This document shows positions 1 to 10,068 of a DNA stretch of 38,969 nt, piece by piece. Where the stretch lies: NCBI GenBank assembly GCA_004352715.1, contig SCFE01000058.1:834823-873791 (forward strand). The letters run 5' to 3'. Both the position numbers and the translations under genes were made by a program. Position 1 is the first letter of the stretch. Every line of letters starts with the position of its first letter. A model generated the notes under the pieces. It ran no database searches and was not told where the DNA came from. It was given only the letters and a program-made list of their open reading frames with translations. The DNA comes from Hofstenia miamia (lineage: Eukaryota; Xenacoelomorpha; Acoela).

Positions 1-372
1 AACTTCTCAAAACAAAGGTTTTCATCAAGTTCAACTCCAAGATATCTAATGCTACTGGATTGCTCTATTGGATCTTTAAGTCTGGATATTTCCAATTTTA
101 TCTTTTTTGATGTTTTCTTTAGATATTTTGGAGTAAAAATAATGAACTGTGTTTTCTTGCTATTTAATGTTAACCTATTTTTGTAAAAGTATGATTGCAA
201 AGATGTTATATTTTGCTGCAAGTTGTTAGTAGCAATGATGGGACTAGGACTTTGACACCATAATAGCGTGTCATCAGCATATTGTAAGATCTTGCAATTT
301 TGTACATACTTATTTATATCATTTATATATAAGTTGAACAGCAAATGTTATAGTACTGTTCCTTGCAGCATG
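1..372 (-). pseudogene. LINE (non-LTR) reverse transcriptase fragment, cut by window edge
   Basis: Reading the minus strand from about 372 down to 1 gives the core of a non-LTR retrotransposon reverse transcriptase. It shows an LLFNLYINDI stretch, the catalytic motif as QYADDTLLWCQ, a KKTQFIIF stretch and the downstream IRYLGVELDE motif. The frame is open from about 338 to the window start, with one stop just upstream where a glycine-proline pair is expected (GTVL then stop). Nothing of the RT upstream of the GMLQG stretch is present, so the copy looks 5'-truncated near 372, where gypsy sequence begins. The 3' part lies outside the window. It probably inserted into the 3' side of the gypsy element, since no gypsy 3' LTR is seen here. 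The family assignment is firm; the clade (jockey/CR1-like) is a guess. Confidence 0.85.
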
Positions 373-389
373 CCTTTATCATTTTTGTA

Positions 390-1280
390 AACATGCATCT
401 CAGACTTTCCTTCTCAAATCTTTTCATTTGTTCAGAGATTATCTGTTGTACATTCCTTTCTGTGATTGTCTGTCTTATTTCTGCTGTACTTATTATTCTT
501 CTCTTAATGATCATCCTTTTCATTAACCATGGTTGTTTGTCTAACTATCTCAGATGTGTCTCCAATGTCTCACTCCACATATATTTCTTCATTGGTTCCT
601 TGAAGATTCCTGTTTTGTTCACCATTTCAAACACCAACATTTTTCCCATTGGGCTTCTGTTTATGATTAGCCTACTGATTAATTTTTCCATAATTTGCAT
701 TGGTTTCTGTGTCTTGTTAGGCAACTCTATTTTTTCTTCAAATCCTTTTAGTAGCCAGTTTTTTGTCTGTTTGTTGATTGGTGACAGGGCTATTTCAAAC
801 TCCTTGAATTGGTGTTGTGGATTTTCAGAAGGAAAGTTGAGTTGCTCTGCACTAGTAGTGGGAGAGGCTTTGTGTCCATTTGTCACCCTGCCCTTAAATC
901 AGCCTTAGGGACTACTTGAATGCCTTCTCAATCTGCATCTTTTGTTAGTGAGCTCTTTGTTCTTGGATCAATGAGAATTTCTCCTCACTCTCCTTTGTGT
1001 GAGTTCATTTGTCTTTTGATTTCTGTGCATCCTTTTCCTCATTCTCTTCTAATTCCCTAAGCTCAGTTAGTTAATTTAAATCCCATATTTCAGGTAATAT
1101 ATACATGTATATTTATCTCTGTGCTGCACTTTGAGGCAACACTTTTCTTTCTAACATTTTATTTCCAATATCACATTTGAATTCTTCATTGTAACTCTCT
1201 TCTGGTAGGCTATCTAAATTATTCATTTTGTATACTATCTTGTTATGATTAGTATGTCAATTTGAACTCAGCATCTTCAT
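390..1280 (-). pseudogene. gypsy 3' extension downstream of integrase, function unknown
   Basis: Downstream of the integrase on the minus strand lies about 0.9 kb of broken but coding-looking sequence rich in Lys, Glu and Gln. The longest open piece (886-545, 113 aa) contains NWLLKGFEEKIELPNK and ends in ETLETHLR. After one stop a second piece (523-323) continues with basic and glutamine-rich residues (KRMIIKRRII, ERNVQQIISEQMKRFEKE). No transmembrane segment or signal peptide of an env-like protein is visible, and no chromodomain can be recognised. It could be a long integrase tail or a third ORF. I do not recognise it. Confidence 0.45.
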
Positions 1281-1289
1281 CCAACTTTG

Positions 1290-2450
1290 TTTCTTAGATG
1301 TCTGCTGTCACTCTTTTCAAATTTTGTGTGCAGTAACCTGCCATTGACTAAAATATATTCATTGTTTGGTAGTGTTTGTGTTATTGTGTATGGGCTGGAC
1401 AAGATTGCTTTAAACTTTCAAACCTGTTTTACATCAGTTAATTTTACCAGTGTGAATGCATACACTTTGTCACCTACTTTGTTAATGTGCCCATATATTT
1501 TTCTATTATAATTTGGCAGTTGTCTCACCAACCTATTTTTTATATTGTGGCACCTTATTTTGTGTATTCCAGTTATTTGAGCTTTGAGCTGCTTCATGTA
1601 GTGGTTATCCATTTTGCCACTGTAATTGAAGTACTGCATTGATAAAGGCATTGCTGCCTCTCTTCCAAACATTGCCTTAAATGGTGTCATCACTTTTGTT
1701 GAATGTACCAAAGAATTGTAAAACTATTCCACCATCTCTATCACTTTTCTCCATTTGCTTCCTCATATTCTTGTTGTTGTCACAATTAACATTCAGTTCA
1801 ACCTTTCCACCACCCCATTAGCCTAAAGGTGGTAAGCTGTGGTTCATTCACTGACTATTTCCAATAGTTTCAACATTTCCTGAAAGAGTCTGCTTTCAAA
1901 TTGTGGTCTTTTTTCTATTATTATCATTTTCATCAGTCTGAATTTTAGGATCCACTCCTTCATAACTATCTCTGCTGTTTTTTCAGTTGTCATATTTTTC
2001 ATTGGTATTGTTCTCCCATACTTCATGAAATTGTCCACCATTGCTAGTAAATGTTGGTATCATTCCTCATCTTGCAATAGCATTTCCAGACCTATGTCTA
2101 CTATTTCATTAGGTTGTGCTGCTATAATCTTTTCCAGTAGTGCTCACTGTGCTGGGAAATGTTGCTTATTGTTCAATGACCACATTGTACATTTATTTAT
2201 TATGTCTTCCATGACTTTTCTCACTGCTATTGTAATAAACCTGACATTGAATGTTTTCTCCATTTGTGTTATCCCTAAATGACCTTTCTTATGTACTTTT
2301 CATATTAATTATCTTTTGTAGTACTCTGGAATTGCTATTCTATTGCTTTGTGCCTCAACATATAAGAATCCATTTCTGTTCAATTTCCATCTGTATCTCT
2401 CATAGTAACTTGCTGTTATCTTTGATAATTTTGTTTTCTTCTTTTACCAT
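1290..2450 (-). pseudogene. gypsy integrase domain, broken
   Basis: The minus strand carries recognisable integrase pieces. One spans 2041-1844, with a VDNFMKYGRTIPM stretch around a catalytic Asp and a PQFESRLFQEML stretch. The second catalytic block reads MIIIEKRPQF where IITDRGPQF is usual, so the second Asp appears as Glu. A later piece (1711-1418) has the STKVMTPFKAMFGREAAMP signature common just after the core in gypsy integrases. The C-terminal SSPYTITQTLPNNEYIL stretch down to about 1290 fits the GPY/F domain. Upstream, near 2200-2150, a degraded zinc-binding region keeps only part of its cysteines (NKCTMWS). Stops and frame changes separate the pieces. Confidence 0.8.
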
Positions 2451-2639
2451 TATTGGTAAGATTGCTTGCACCTTCTTGTCAACATTTATTTCAGGTAGCC
2501 CTTCATATTCTGTGTGAAGCAAGAATTGAAATTGTTTCTTTTCTCCTTCTGTCTTTGCCACATCTCTGTGATATTCAGATAATGATGTCCAGAAGTCTGC
2601 ATTACTGCATAGATTCCCCTTTTAATGTTTGATCTTAAA

Positions 2640-2960
2640 TGTGAATTCATTTAAGTATTTAATCCATCTTGATACTATCCCTGATCTATCTCCTGAGAAT
2701 TTATTCAGTCCTGTCAATCCACTGTTGTCAGTATGAACTATGAATTCTCAACCAATTAAAAAGTGTCTAAACTTTTTAATGCTCTTGGTGACTGCCAGCA
2801 TTTTTATTTTTGTCAATCCATAATTCTCCATATTCACCTTCAATTTCCAGCTGAAGAATTGTTTTGCACTTTTTTCCCATTTTTCATTTGACCCAGAGTT
2901 GTGCCTATTGCTACTTTGCTTACATCACAGTCTAAAATAAATTGTTGTGTATTGTCTGGC
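2640..2960 (-). pseudogene. gypsy RNase H domain, broken
   Basis: The minus strand from about 2955 reads QQFILDCDVSKVAIGTTLGQ, the opening of a Ty3/gypsy RNase H with its first catalytic Asp in the LDCDVS position. The continuation to about 2640 is recognisable but broken by several stops and frame changes. It sits directly after the RT thumb/connection sequence and before the integrase, as expected in gypsy Pol. Confidence 0.75.
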
Positions 2961-2999
2961 ATATTCAATGATGGTAATTTCACTAATGCCCCTTTTATA

Positions 3000-3830
3000 T
3001 TATCCAACTTTTCTTGTTCCTGTCAAGTCCAAATGAATGGTACTGCCTGTCTTTCCTACTATGCTTGGAATGAAGGTTCTGTAATAGTTAAAGAATCCCA
3101 TTATTCTTTGTATGTCCTTTTTATTATTGGGCTTCTCAATTTTCTGAATAATGTCTCTTGCATTATCTTTCATACATATTCTCCCTTTCTCAATTACTCT
3201 TCTCAGAAATACTATCTTCTCTTTCAGTATTTCACATTTGTTTCCATTGATTCTGAGGCCCACCTTTTCCTGTATACTTAATATTCTTTTTAGTTTTCAT
3301 AAATGTTCTTGCACTGTGTCACTTGTCACAATGATGTTGTCTATGTATGTGTTGACTCCATCTTCCATCTTGGGCGTCATGTTCTTCAGTACCTTGGTTA
3401 TATATCATTGAAATGTCACAGGGAAATTACACAATCCAAACGTCATATATATCCACTCATACAAAACGTCATATATATCCACTCATACAGGCCATATGGT
3501 TTTATAAATGCTGTTTTCTTGATGTCATCCTCTTCCATTCTTACTTGCCAGGATGCTTTACATAAATCTATCAATGTGTAATATTTATGTTTACTTACCT
3601 CTTAGGGCATGTTTTCTATTCTTGGGAGAGGGTATGAGTCCTTTTTTGTTACCTCATTTAACATTTGGAAGTCTATGTACAGTTGGTATTTATTTACCTG
3701 TTTCACAAACACTATTAGCACTGTGTATGGACTGATGATTTTAGTGTCAATTAGTTTGCTTAGTGTCTGATTGTACTCTTCTTTCATTTGTTCTGGCACC
3801 CTTCTTACTGGTATTTTAATGGCTTCTCAG
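3000..3830 (-). pseudogene. gypsy reverse transcriptase, catalytic motif altered
   Basis: From about 3799 the minus strand gives the RT fingers (VFVKQVNKYQLYIDFQMLN, then KKDSYPLPRIENM), a MTFGLCNFPVTFQ palm segment near 3440-3400, and the catalytic loop near 3350 as NTYIDNIIVTSD. The usual gypsy loop is Y-[LVI]-D-D, so the second Asp is replaced by Asn. It then reads KCEILKEKIVFL and the gypsy hallmark KKDIQRIMGFFNYYRTFIP (3263-3000). A 26-bp direct duplication at 3441-3489 sits just before the palm segment. Stops are present. No activity is expected. Confidence 0.85.
3441..3489. repeat. 26-bp tandem duplication inside gypsy RT
   Basis: A unit starting cgtcatatatatccactca occurs twice back to back, at 3441-3466 and 3467-3489. 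The length is not a multiple of three, so it shifts the RT frame. A single copy would match the usual spacing between the YEW-like segment and the FGL palm motif, so this is a post-insertion slippage or repair scar. Confidence 0.85.
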
Positions 3831-4489
3831 TCACTGTTATTATTTTTTGTGTTTCACCTATCACTTGACCTATGCTGATCTCTCAGTAATTGAATATCCT
3901 CTTATGCCTCTCCAATAGGTTTTTTAGTTGCCATATCTTGCCTTTGTCTAAGTGTTGGTATTCTTTGTCTTTTATTTCTGGCATTCTGTAGCTTTCTTCC
4001 TCTACTTTTGTCCCTATGCCCTTGAATTAGCCTTGGAGACTACTTGCCACCTTGATGGTGTTCATCCACTTGTCCTTAAATTGGCTGCTTTCATTTGCTG
4101 ATAATTGAATCTACCATGCAAATTACTCACCCCATTGTTTTCTTCAATCACTTTAAAGATTAATCAAATTTTGGATTTGAGATATTTTCAATATATTCTC
4201 ATGTTTGATTTCTTCATGTTAACATTCCTGTTTGTCATGTTCAGAATTGGTATCTTCCCCTTTCCATTTTTAATGGCAAAAATGCTTGATGGCATTGACA
4301 CTCTCTTTTTGTTGATTCCTTTATGTTCATATCACATGATGTCCACTGTTATCTGATTTTCTGTTTTTATTTTGTACATCCTCCATTTTATGTCTTCTTC
4401 CAAATTGAAAGCAATTGTTGTCTATTTACCTTCTTCTTCCTCAATTTCTATTTCTTCTTCTTGCACTTTTATTGTCTTGCTTGCATAAT

Positions 4490-4643
4490 TTATCACACAT
4501 TTGTTTTTTGTTAAGAAGTCATTGCCAAGTATCAATCCATATTGTAACAAGGGATATCTACCAATACCAACGATTGATTGAAAGTTGAGTTTGCTATCCT
4601 CATCTGAACCACTTTTATCATTTCCTTCATGTACTTACCAGAT
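4490..4643 (-). pseudogene. gypsy protease, C-terminal half
   Basis: Minus-strand reading to the left of the solo LTR gives a retropepsin C-terminal signature, LILGNDFLTKNKCVINYAS, equivalent to the usual ILG-x-DFL block, preceded by an FNQSLVLVDIP strand. The N-terminal half of the same domain lies at 5756-5965, on the other side of the 1112-bp solo LTR. One frame change separates the strand from the ILG block. Confidence 0.75.
4640..4643. repeat. target-site duplication (left) of solo LTR
   Basis: The four bases agat immediately before the TGTAGCATC start of the solo LTR are repeated at 5756-5759 immediately after its GATGTTACA end. A 4-bp duplication is typical of LTR-element integration. 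Confidence 0.85.
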
Positions 4644-5755
4644 TGTAGCATCATCCAAATAAAATCAAAAATAAGCTGCAAACGTCAAGCAAAGTGAGAA
4701 TAAGATCAAAGAAACAATTATTAGAATTATTGTATTTAGATCAATTAGATTAATTTAGATTTATTTGTACTATGCAACTAAGAAAGAATATGTGTCAGAA
4801 ATTAGAGATTAGTATAGGTCAATAATAATACTTTTGGCAAAACGAGGGGTGAAATCACTTCCATCATTTTTAGCTGCTATCTTGGCAGATGAGAAGTTTA
4901 AATTTGAAATCAGCAGGTATTTTTCTGGATTTACTATAAATACAAATTAAAAATTGTAAGCAATTGATAAAGAATTTTATTCAGAATTCTTATTTTGTTC
5001 TAGTATAATGGTTTGATTATTTACTACAATGTTGAGCTAATTGAGTGGTGTTTATTAGTGGTCTGGATCCATCACAGAGAATGATTCAAGGGTCTTTGTG
5101 CCAGATCACAAAAGTGCACATAAGTTAGGCGTAGGAGTTTTTCTCTCAATTAGTCAACTAGCAATCATTAAATACATGTATTAAAATAATCAACTTTGAA
5201 CAAATGGTTGGATAACCTAAACCTAGGGAATATATTAATAGTATTTTAGATCCAAATTAGTGACCCATAAATGACTGATAAAGTGACTGAACATGTATTA
5301 AACTATAAATGTAAGTTAGGAAGCTGCTTGATATTAATATATTTATTAAAGCCAATATATTTTGGTAATGGCTACAAGTAGTATTAAGTAAGCAGCTAGT
5401 AACAAGTCAGGTTGCAAACAAATGGAACACTTTTACAAAATAGAGCTTAAGTCGAATTGTGTCATGTCTTGAGTATGCACTAAGCTAGGATAGGGTACAC
5501 ATAAATTGTATCAATGAGCTGAGATGTGGAACTCAACCAAATGGAACATCAAAGGATTGGTGAAACTAGATGTAGAGATCAGCTTCAGGCAGATGGCCCA
5601 CCTAAATAGTGAACAGTCATATCTAGTTACATTGTGTTAATGGAAACAAAGCCAAAGCAGTCTCTAGTTAGGTGACTCCCTACCTGCAAAACTATGACTA
5701 GTGCTATGCTGTAGCAAAAGACAAACAGTAATAATGCCTGGTAGAAGATGTTACA
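4644..5755 (+). mobile_element. solo LTR inserted in the gypsy protease
   Basis: The element runs 1112 bp from TGTAGCATC to GATGTTACA, with short terminal inverted repeats (TGTA-G/A-CATC), and is flanked by the 4-bp duplication agat. Its sequence aligns over most of its length with the reverse complement of 7849-9218, the 5' LTR of the surrounding gypsy element. Examples are the tagatccaaattagtgac, ttaggaagctgctt and gtacacataa blocks. It is therefore a related LTR in opposite orientation. No internal gag or pol is attached, so it is a solo LTR left after LTR-LTR recombination. With it and one agat removed, the two protease halves are in register, which confirms a secondary insertion. Confidence 0.9.
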
Positions 5756-5965
5756 AGATGCATTAATTAATCATTTGTTGGATTTCTCCAAGTCTTCCAT
5801 TTCCAAACCCAACTTTGTTGCACATTTGTCAGTAATTATTGAGGTTGCTGCTCCCATATCAAATGTTGCCTTCATCATCATTCCATTCATTACTACAGTA
5901 ATTGTATTTGTATTGTCCAATTTTGTTAATATCATTATTGGCACTTGGTTTTCCTGAGTCAGCAC
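5756..5965 (-). pseudogene. gypsy protease, N-terminal half
   Basis: The minus strand from 5965 reads through an ITVVMNGMMMKATFDMGA stretch and then SIITDKCATKLGLEME. The active-site position, normally D-[ST]-G, reads D-M-G, so the loop is altered. The frame stops after EKSNK, close to the insertion point of the solo LTR at 5755. Family placement (retropepsin of a Ty3/gypsy Pol) rests on the ATFDMGA loop, its position after the gag zinc knuckle, and the matching ILG block at 4490-4643. Confidence 0.8.
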
Positions 5966-7465
5966 TCTACTTAGTTTTCTGATTCTCTGTTGATTTGGGA
6001 TGCTTCACTCAATTCCAATTCTGATTTTATTATATCCTCATTGTCATAATAGGCTTTTTTATATCCTATCATGTTTATCTGCTTCTTACAATTCCCTTTT
6101 TGTGACCCTTTTGTCTGCAATTGTGGCATTTCACATCTCTCTCTTTTACCTTCTTGGTTTTCCTGTCTCCTGTGTTTTACTTTGATTACTTTGTCTACTT
6201 TGTTGTTTGCATTTTGTAATTGTTTCTCTATTGTTGTGTTTCCTTGTTCCACTTGGCCTTCTTGTAAATGCATGCAATATTTTTAATTGTCACTAAAATA
6301 TCAATCACTTTTCTGATCATTTATCAAGCTTATCTTTGACATCACATTTAATTTCAAATTGAGTCCTGATGTTATCTGGCATTCTCTTGCATATGTGAGA
6401 GAATAAGTCATATTTTGAGTACTTGCTCTCCCTTGACCTCAGTGTTAACAATCTTTCCACTTGTTGGATGTAGGTTCTGATGTTGTCAGTTTTGCTCATT
6501 TTTGTCACATTCAAAATGATGTGATACTGATTTTTGAAGCTTTCATTTTCATAGTATTCTATTAAATCTCCAATTAACCACTCATAATTTCTCTTAGTTT
6601 CAGTGTCTAACAGTAGGCAGAGTTGATACGCCATTCCTGTTAAATAGAGTGGGAGTCTGGCTGCTGCTTCCTGATTGACTTTTCTTTTTAAGCATTTGCA
6701 GCCATTCTGTGAATGTAGGATTGTATCCATATATTTTTCCATTGAATTTTGGAAGTGTTGTTTTGTAAGGTATGGTTTCATTATTCCTATTCTGTATCAG
6801 GATTGAGCTTTTGAATTTTGGTTTAATTTGCCTCTTTATAATTTCCTCATTCTGGAACTGCTTTGCCACTGCTTTTGTGATTTCATTTATAATTTTTTAT
6901 TTGTCTTTTTCATTCTCTTCTCTGTACTCCTCATAGGTTTTCATGTATCTGTTTCCCCTCTCAGTTGTTGCTCATGCATTGTTTTCCCTTTCTTGTTGGA
7001 ACTCTATTTTGTGAGTTTGTATAGTTGCTTGGTTTTCTTCTTTATTTAATTGAATTAGTCTTAGCATTTCTCTCAGTTGTTCAAGTTCCTGCGCCTGTAT
7101 GTCATTGCTTTCTGTTAGTTGTCTTCTTTCTCCTGCCTGTCGTCAATTCCTTCTATAAGTTGTCTGTTTTCTCTTTCCAATGGTCAATACATTTTCTCCA
7201 ATCTCTCATTTTGTTCTAAGAACTTTTTGTTTGATACTGCCAGTTGTTGTGTTAATCCTTTTACTTCTTGTTGGAATATTTTGCTCTGTGCTTCTAGTCT
7301 TGCATTCATGTCTGCTTTGATTTTGCTTAGCAGTTATTCTGTTTGTTGTTCCATTTGTTGGAACTTCTCAGTCAACTGTTGTATTTCTTCTTTCAATACT
7401 GCCTCTGTTTCATGGTTTTTTCTCAAAATTTCAAGAATCTCTTGTGGGCTTGTTTCTGGGGACAT
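5966..7465 (-). pseudogene. gypsy gag (coiled coil, capsid, zinc knuckle), broken
   Basis: The minus-strand ATG at 7465 begins MSPETSPQEILEILRK and continues as a long Glu/Gln/Lys/Leu-rich heptad-like region (to about 7180) that should form a coiled coil, with in-frame stops. The capsid follows at about 6869-6317, with PKFNGKIYGYNPTFTEWLQ, EAAARLPLYLTGMAYQL and later MPDNIRTQFE, all matching the retrotransposon Gag pattern. Near 6140-6100 a nucleocapsid knuckle reads CHNCRQKGHKKG, with its last Cys in another frame. Gag packages element RNA into particles in the cytoplasm. Here at least three frame changes split it. Confidence 0.8.
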
Positions 7466-7830
7466 GTGAAAAGTCTGTAACTCCATTGAGGGGGACTGAT
7501 CAGTTCCATCTGAGTGTGGTGTTGATCATGATGCAACTGGGGTTACAACCACTCTGGATTTTCTCTTCTTTGTGCTTCCTCACCTTCCTTTGTTTGTCAT
7601 ATTTGCTTTCATTGTCAGTAGTGGTTTTCCCTTTCAGTTGTATTCTTCCTGATCACTATTGTGCAGTATAGTTAGGTATTTTGAGTCATTGAGTTCTCCT
7701 GATTATCGATTTTTTGTTAAGTTCAGTTGCTTTTTATTACATTGCTCCACTTAAGAAGTGTTGGTGCCGTAGTTACCCAAGTTCTGTTAGTGATTTGCTT
7801 TAATGTTTTTTCTATTCCAGGATCTTGTGA
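7466..7830 (-). other. gypsy 5' leader between PBS and gag
   Basis: About 0.36 kb of untranslated leader separates the primer-binding site from the gag start at 7465. I see no protein similarity in it. Confidence 0.5.
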
Positions 7831-7848
7831 AACTTGTCATGGTTGCCA
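7831..7848 (-). promoter_or_regulatory. tRNA primer-binding site
   Basis: Immediately inside the 5' LTR the minus strand reads TGGCAACCATGACAAGTT. TGG pairs with the CCA end of a tRNA, and the sequence resembles the tRNA-Arg-type site used by some insect gypsy elements (TGGCGACCGTGAC). Tight placement against the LTR end at 7849 supports the call; the exact tRNA is inferred. Confidence 0.7.
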
Positions 7849-9218
7849 TGTAGCATTTCCTACCAGGCTTGACATCCATTTATTCAAATCTCTGTATTTG
7901 ATTATGTGGGGAACTAGCAGGTAGGGATCTAACACTTTCTTACTGCTTTGCTTTATCAGTAACTATTCCAATTGACTATTATTAACTGACAATTTAACCA
8001 TCACTACTTAGGTGAAGTAGCTTTGCAATGTCTCTAACAGTTAGGCATCCGCCCAACGCTGTTCTCTGAAGTCAGCAACAATTCCAGCAATCGGTTTCCA
8101 TTGAAGTGCATCCAGCACTCAGCTCAATTGAGGCGCCAAGAGGCAAAGGGCCAATCCACCATTCGGTAGTTTTGAGAAAAATAGCTTTAAAGTTTTACCA
8201 TTTCTATTTTATAACAGAAAAATGAATATTTGGTTTAATTTCAATCTTATTTTACCTATGTATAAAGCCGAATATTGTGACAAAATTTTTCTGCTATCTA
8301 GGGGAAGGTTTAAAATTTCGTATCCCACGTCTAACTCAATATCGTCAATTTAGCGGATTGGCCCCATTGCCTCTGGGCTCCTCAATTGCTCTCCTTATGT
8401 GTACCCTAGCTTAATGCGGTGCTTAATAAAGTATCAGCACAACTTAACTTAAACTCATTTTGTAAAGTGTAATAATCAATTGCAACCAGGCTTGTCACTA
8501 GCTGCTTAATTAACTAATATATAAAGAGCCATTACCAAAAACTATTGGCTTTAAAATAATTAATTAAACAAGTAGCAGCTTCCTATCCTACATATAATAA
8601 TCATAATAGAATACAACAGTTTCATTATCAGTCACTTTATTGTCACTAATTTGGATCTAGAAAAGATAATAATATGTCCTACATTTGGCTTACTAGCCTT
8701 ATTGCAAATTTGTTATCAGGACTTACATGTACAAAGGGAATCGATAGTCAGCTAAACAGGTAATAAAAAACTCCTATTTGTATACCTAACCTATGTGCAG
8801 TTTCGTGATCAAGGGCGCAGAACCTTGAATCGTTCCCGTCATGGGATCCTGACCACTACTCAACATGAACTGTTTAGTTTGATATTGACTTTAATTAATC
8901 AAACCATGAAAATCTAAAGATAATGAATTGCGAAGAATTTACTTCAACAATCTTTCCAATGTTCTTACTCTATTTATAGTTAATTTCAAAAAAGTACCTG
9001 TCGATTTCCATTTTTAAATTATTCGGATGTCCAATTTGACCAAAAAAATTAGTGTTTTCAACAAGTAATAATTTTTTAAATTTGTATTTGATAGATCTTA
9101 GTTGCAAAATACAACAAATTAAATTGCTAAGTAAATTTCTAATCATTTTTGCTTTTCTTTTTCTTTTCTTTGACTGACTTCTTGTTCTTTAGCAGCTAAT
9201 TTGGTGGATTATGCTACA
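7849..9218 (-). mobile_element. 5' LTR of the gypsy element
   Basis: On the minus strand it starts TGTAGCATAATCC at 9218 and ends CCTGGTAGGAAATGCTACA at 7849. It matches the solo LTR at 4644-5755 at both termini and through the body. The length is 1370 bp, or 1112 bp after subtracting the inserted MITE plus one 8-bp target duplication, the same length as the solo LTR. Transcription start and polyadenylation signals cannot be fixed by eye. Confidence 0.88.
8131..8380. mobile_element. 250-bp MITE with 8-bp target duplication
   Basis: Terminal inverted repeats of about 26 bp (left aggcgccaagaggcaaaggg, right complement gagcccagaggcaatggggc, both continuing into caatcc) enclose an AT-rich core with no coding capacity. 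The 8-bp ctcaattg flanks both sides (8123-8130 and 8381-8388). The matching place in the solo LTR, near 5511-5530 (atcaatgagctgag), has a single uninterrupted copy of the target. An 8-bp duplication suits hAT-type transposases, although the ends lack the usual CAG. Confidence 0.85.
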
Positions 9219-9942
9219 GGGTGTTATCTAATATAGAAATTATCAAATGAATTTGTGAGACGAAGAGGAGAACATAGACCTACAATATTTGTTTGAAGTG
9301 GCAATTTAGTTGTTGTTCTGGGAAAGGGAACTGCTTAATCAAGATGCATTAAATTACATTTCATGCATATGTATAAACATGGTATTCAACAATAATAACA
9401 TTAAAGAAAATTATCATTATATTGAATTTCAATTGGATTCTTGGAAGTACCAATATTTGATCACGCAGTCACCTGGTTGTACTGTGTTTTTTAAAGTATT
9501 GACACGGGGACTCGGTTCTAAAAGGCATGACCCGTCGACCTGGTGACTTGAGAGTGACATCGGGTACCCGAATAAACCTACCCGATTTCAGGTTTGGGTA
9601 CTGTACTGACTTAGTACAACTGGGGCTGGAGTGTATCAGTAAAGCTTAAATTGATGGATAAAAAATATACTGATGTTAATCAACATTCGATTTGAGAAGC
9701 ATCCTAGCCCTTGAGTAACACCAATGAATTGACTACGTTTACATTATCAAAGAATGACTGAAGTTAATAACCATTTGATTGAAAAGAGATCCAAGACGTT
9801 AAGTATAGTATATCAAAAATCGGGTTTGAGTAGTTAACATTCTGATCTATATATATATATATATATATACATGTATATATATCAAATCTCTAATAGATTA
9901 GTAAAAACTATACATGTAAATGAATTCATTCGCAATTCTCAC
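9219..9942. other. non-coding stretch with a possible decayed MITE
   Basis: I see no convincing gene between the gypsy LTR and the first EGF exon. Around 9471-9625 a slightly GC-richer block begins cctggttgtact and ends agtacaactgggg, an imperfect inverted repeat reminiscent of the hAT-type MITE at 31277-31482, but no target duplication is visible. A TA run starts at 9847. Confidence 0.4.
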
Positions 9943-10068
9943 CTTGACAACTATTTGCGGGATCTTTTATTTTAAAACCAGGAAGGCATGAACAATGAAA
10001 GGAACCAATATTGTTAACGCAATATGCATTGATTCCACAAACACCATTAGTGCTACATTCGTCTATGT
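9943..10068 (-). CDS. EGF-like calcium-binding exon
   Basis: A 126-nt exon (42 codons, phase 1 at both ends) lies between an acceptor ...tttgatAG and a donor GTGAGA. It encodes (D)IDECSTNGVCGINAYC, then VNNIGSFHCSCLPGF and ends NSCQ. All six cysteines, the DIDEC calcium-binding start and the N...F hydroxylation-type consensus are present. The intronic flank on its 5' side (atcaaaaatatgtaaacaaa) is the same as that of the exon at 10784, showing shared ancestry by duplication. Confidence 0.85.

Larger units (their letters stand above)
373..9218 (-). mobile_element. Ty3/gypsy LTR retrotransposon, degraded, minus strand
   Basis: On the minus strand the order is 5' LTR (7849-9218), primer-binding site, gag (from an ATG at 7465), protease, reverse transcriptase, RNase H, integrase and a C-terminal extension. 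This is the Ty3/gypsy order, and GFFNYYRTFIP in the RT-RNase H region is a typical gypsy signature. No 3' LTR is visible before the LINE fragment at 1-372, so that end is lost or lies outside. Every domain carries stops or frameshifts, catalytic residues are changed in protease and RT, a 26-bp duplication lies in RT, and a solo LTR interrupts protease. It is a dead copy, here only described. Confidence 0.9.

Noticed and set aside
363-908. Longest plus-strand open frame in the gypsy region (181 codons, hydrophobic)
   Set aside because: It is the antisense shadow of the gypsy 3' extension; the minus strand carries the coding signal. The same applies to the plus-strand frames up to about 7900.
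7849-9218. Host promoter or CpG-type regulatory region
   Set aside because: Boundaries, primer site and the match to the solo LTR show it is an LTR of the gypsy element.
9471-9625. hAT-type MITE
   Set aside because: The inverted ends cctggttgtact / agtacaactgg are imperfect and no 8-bp target duplication is seen, so it is mentioned only as possible.
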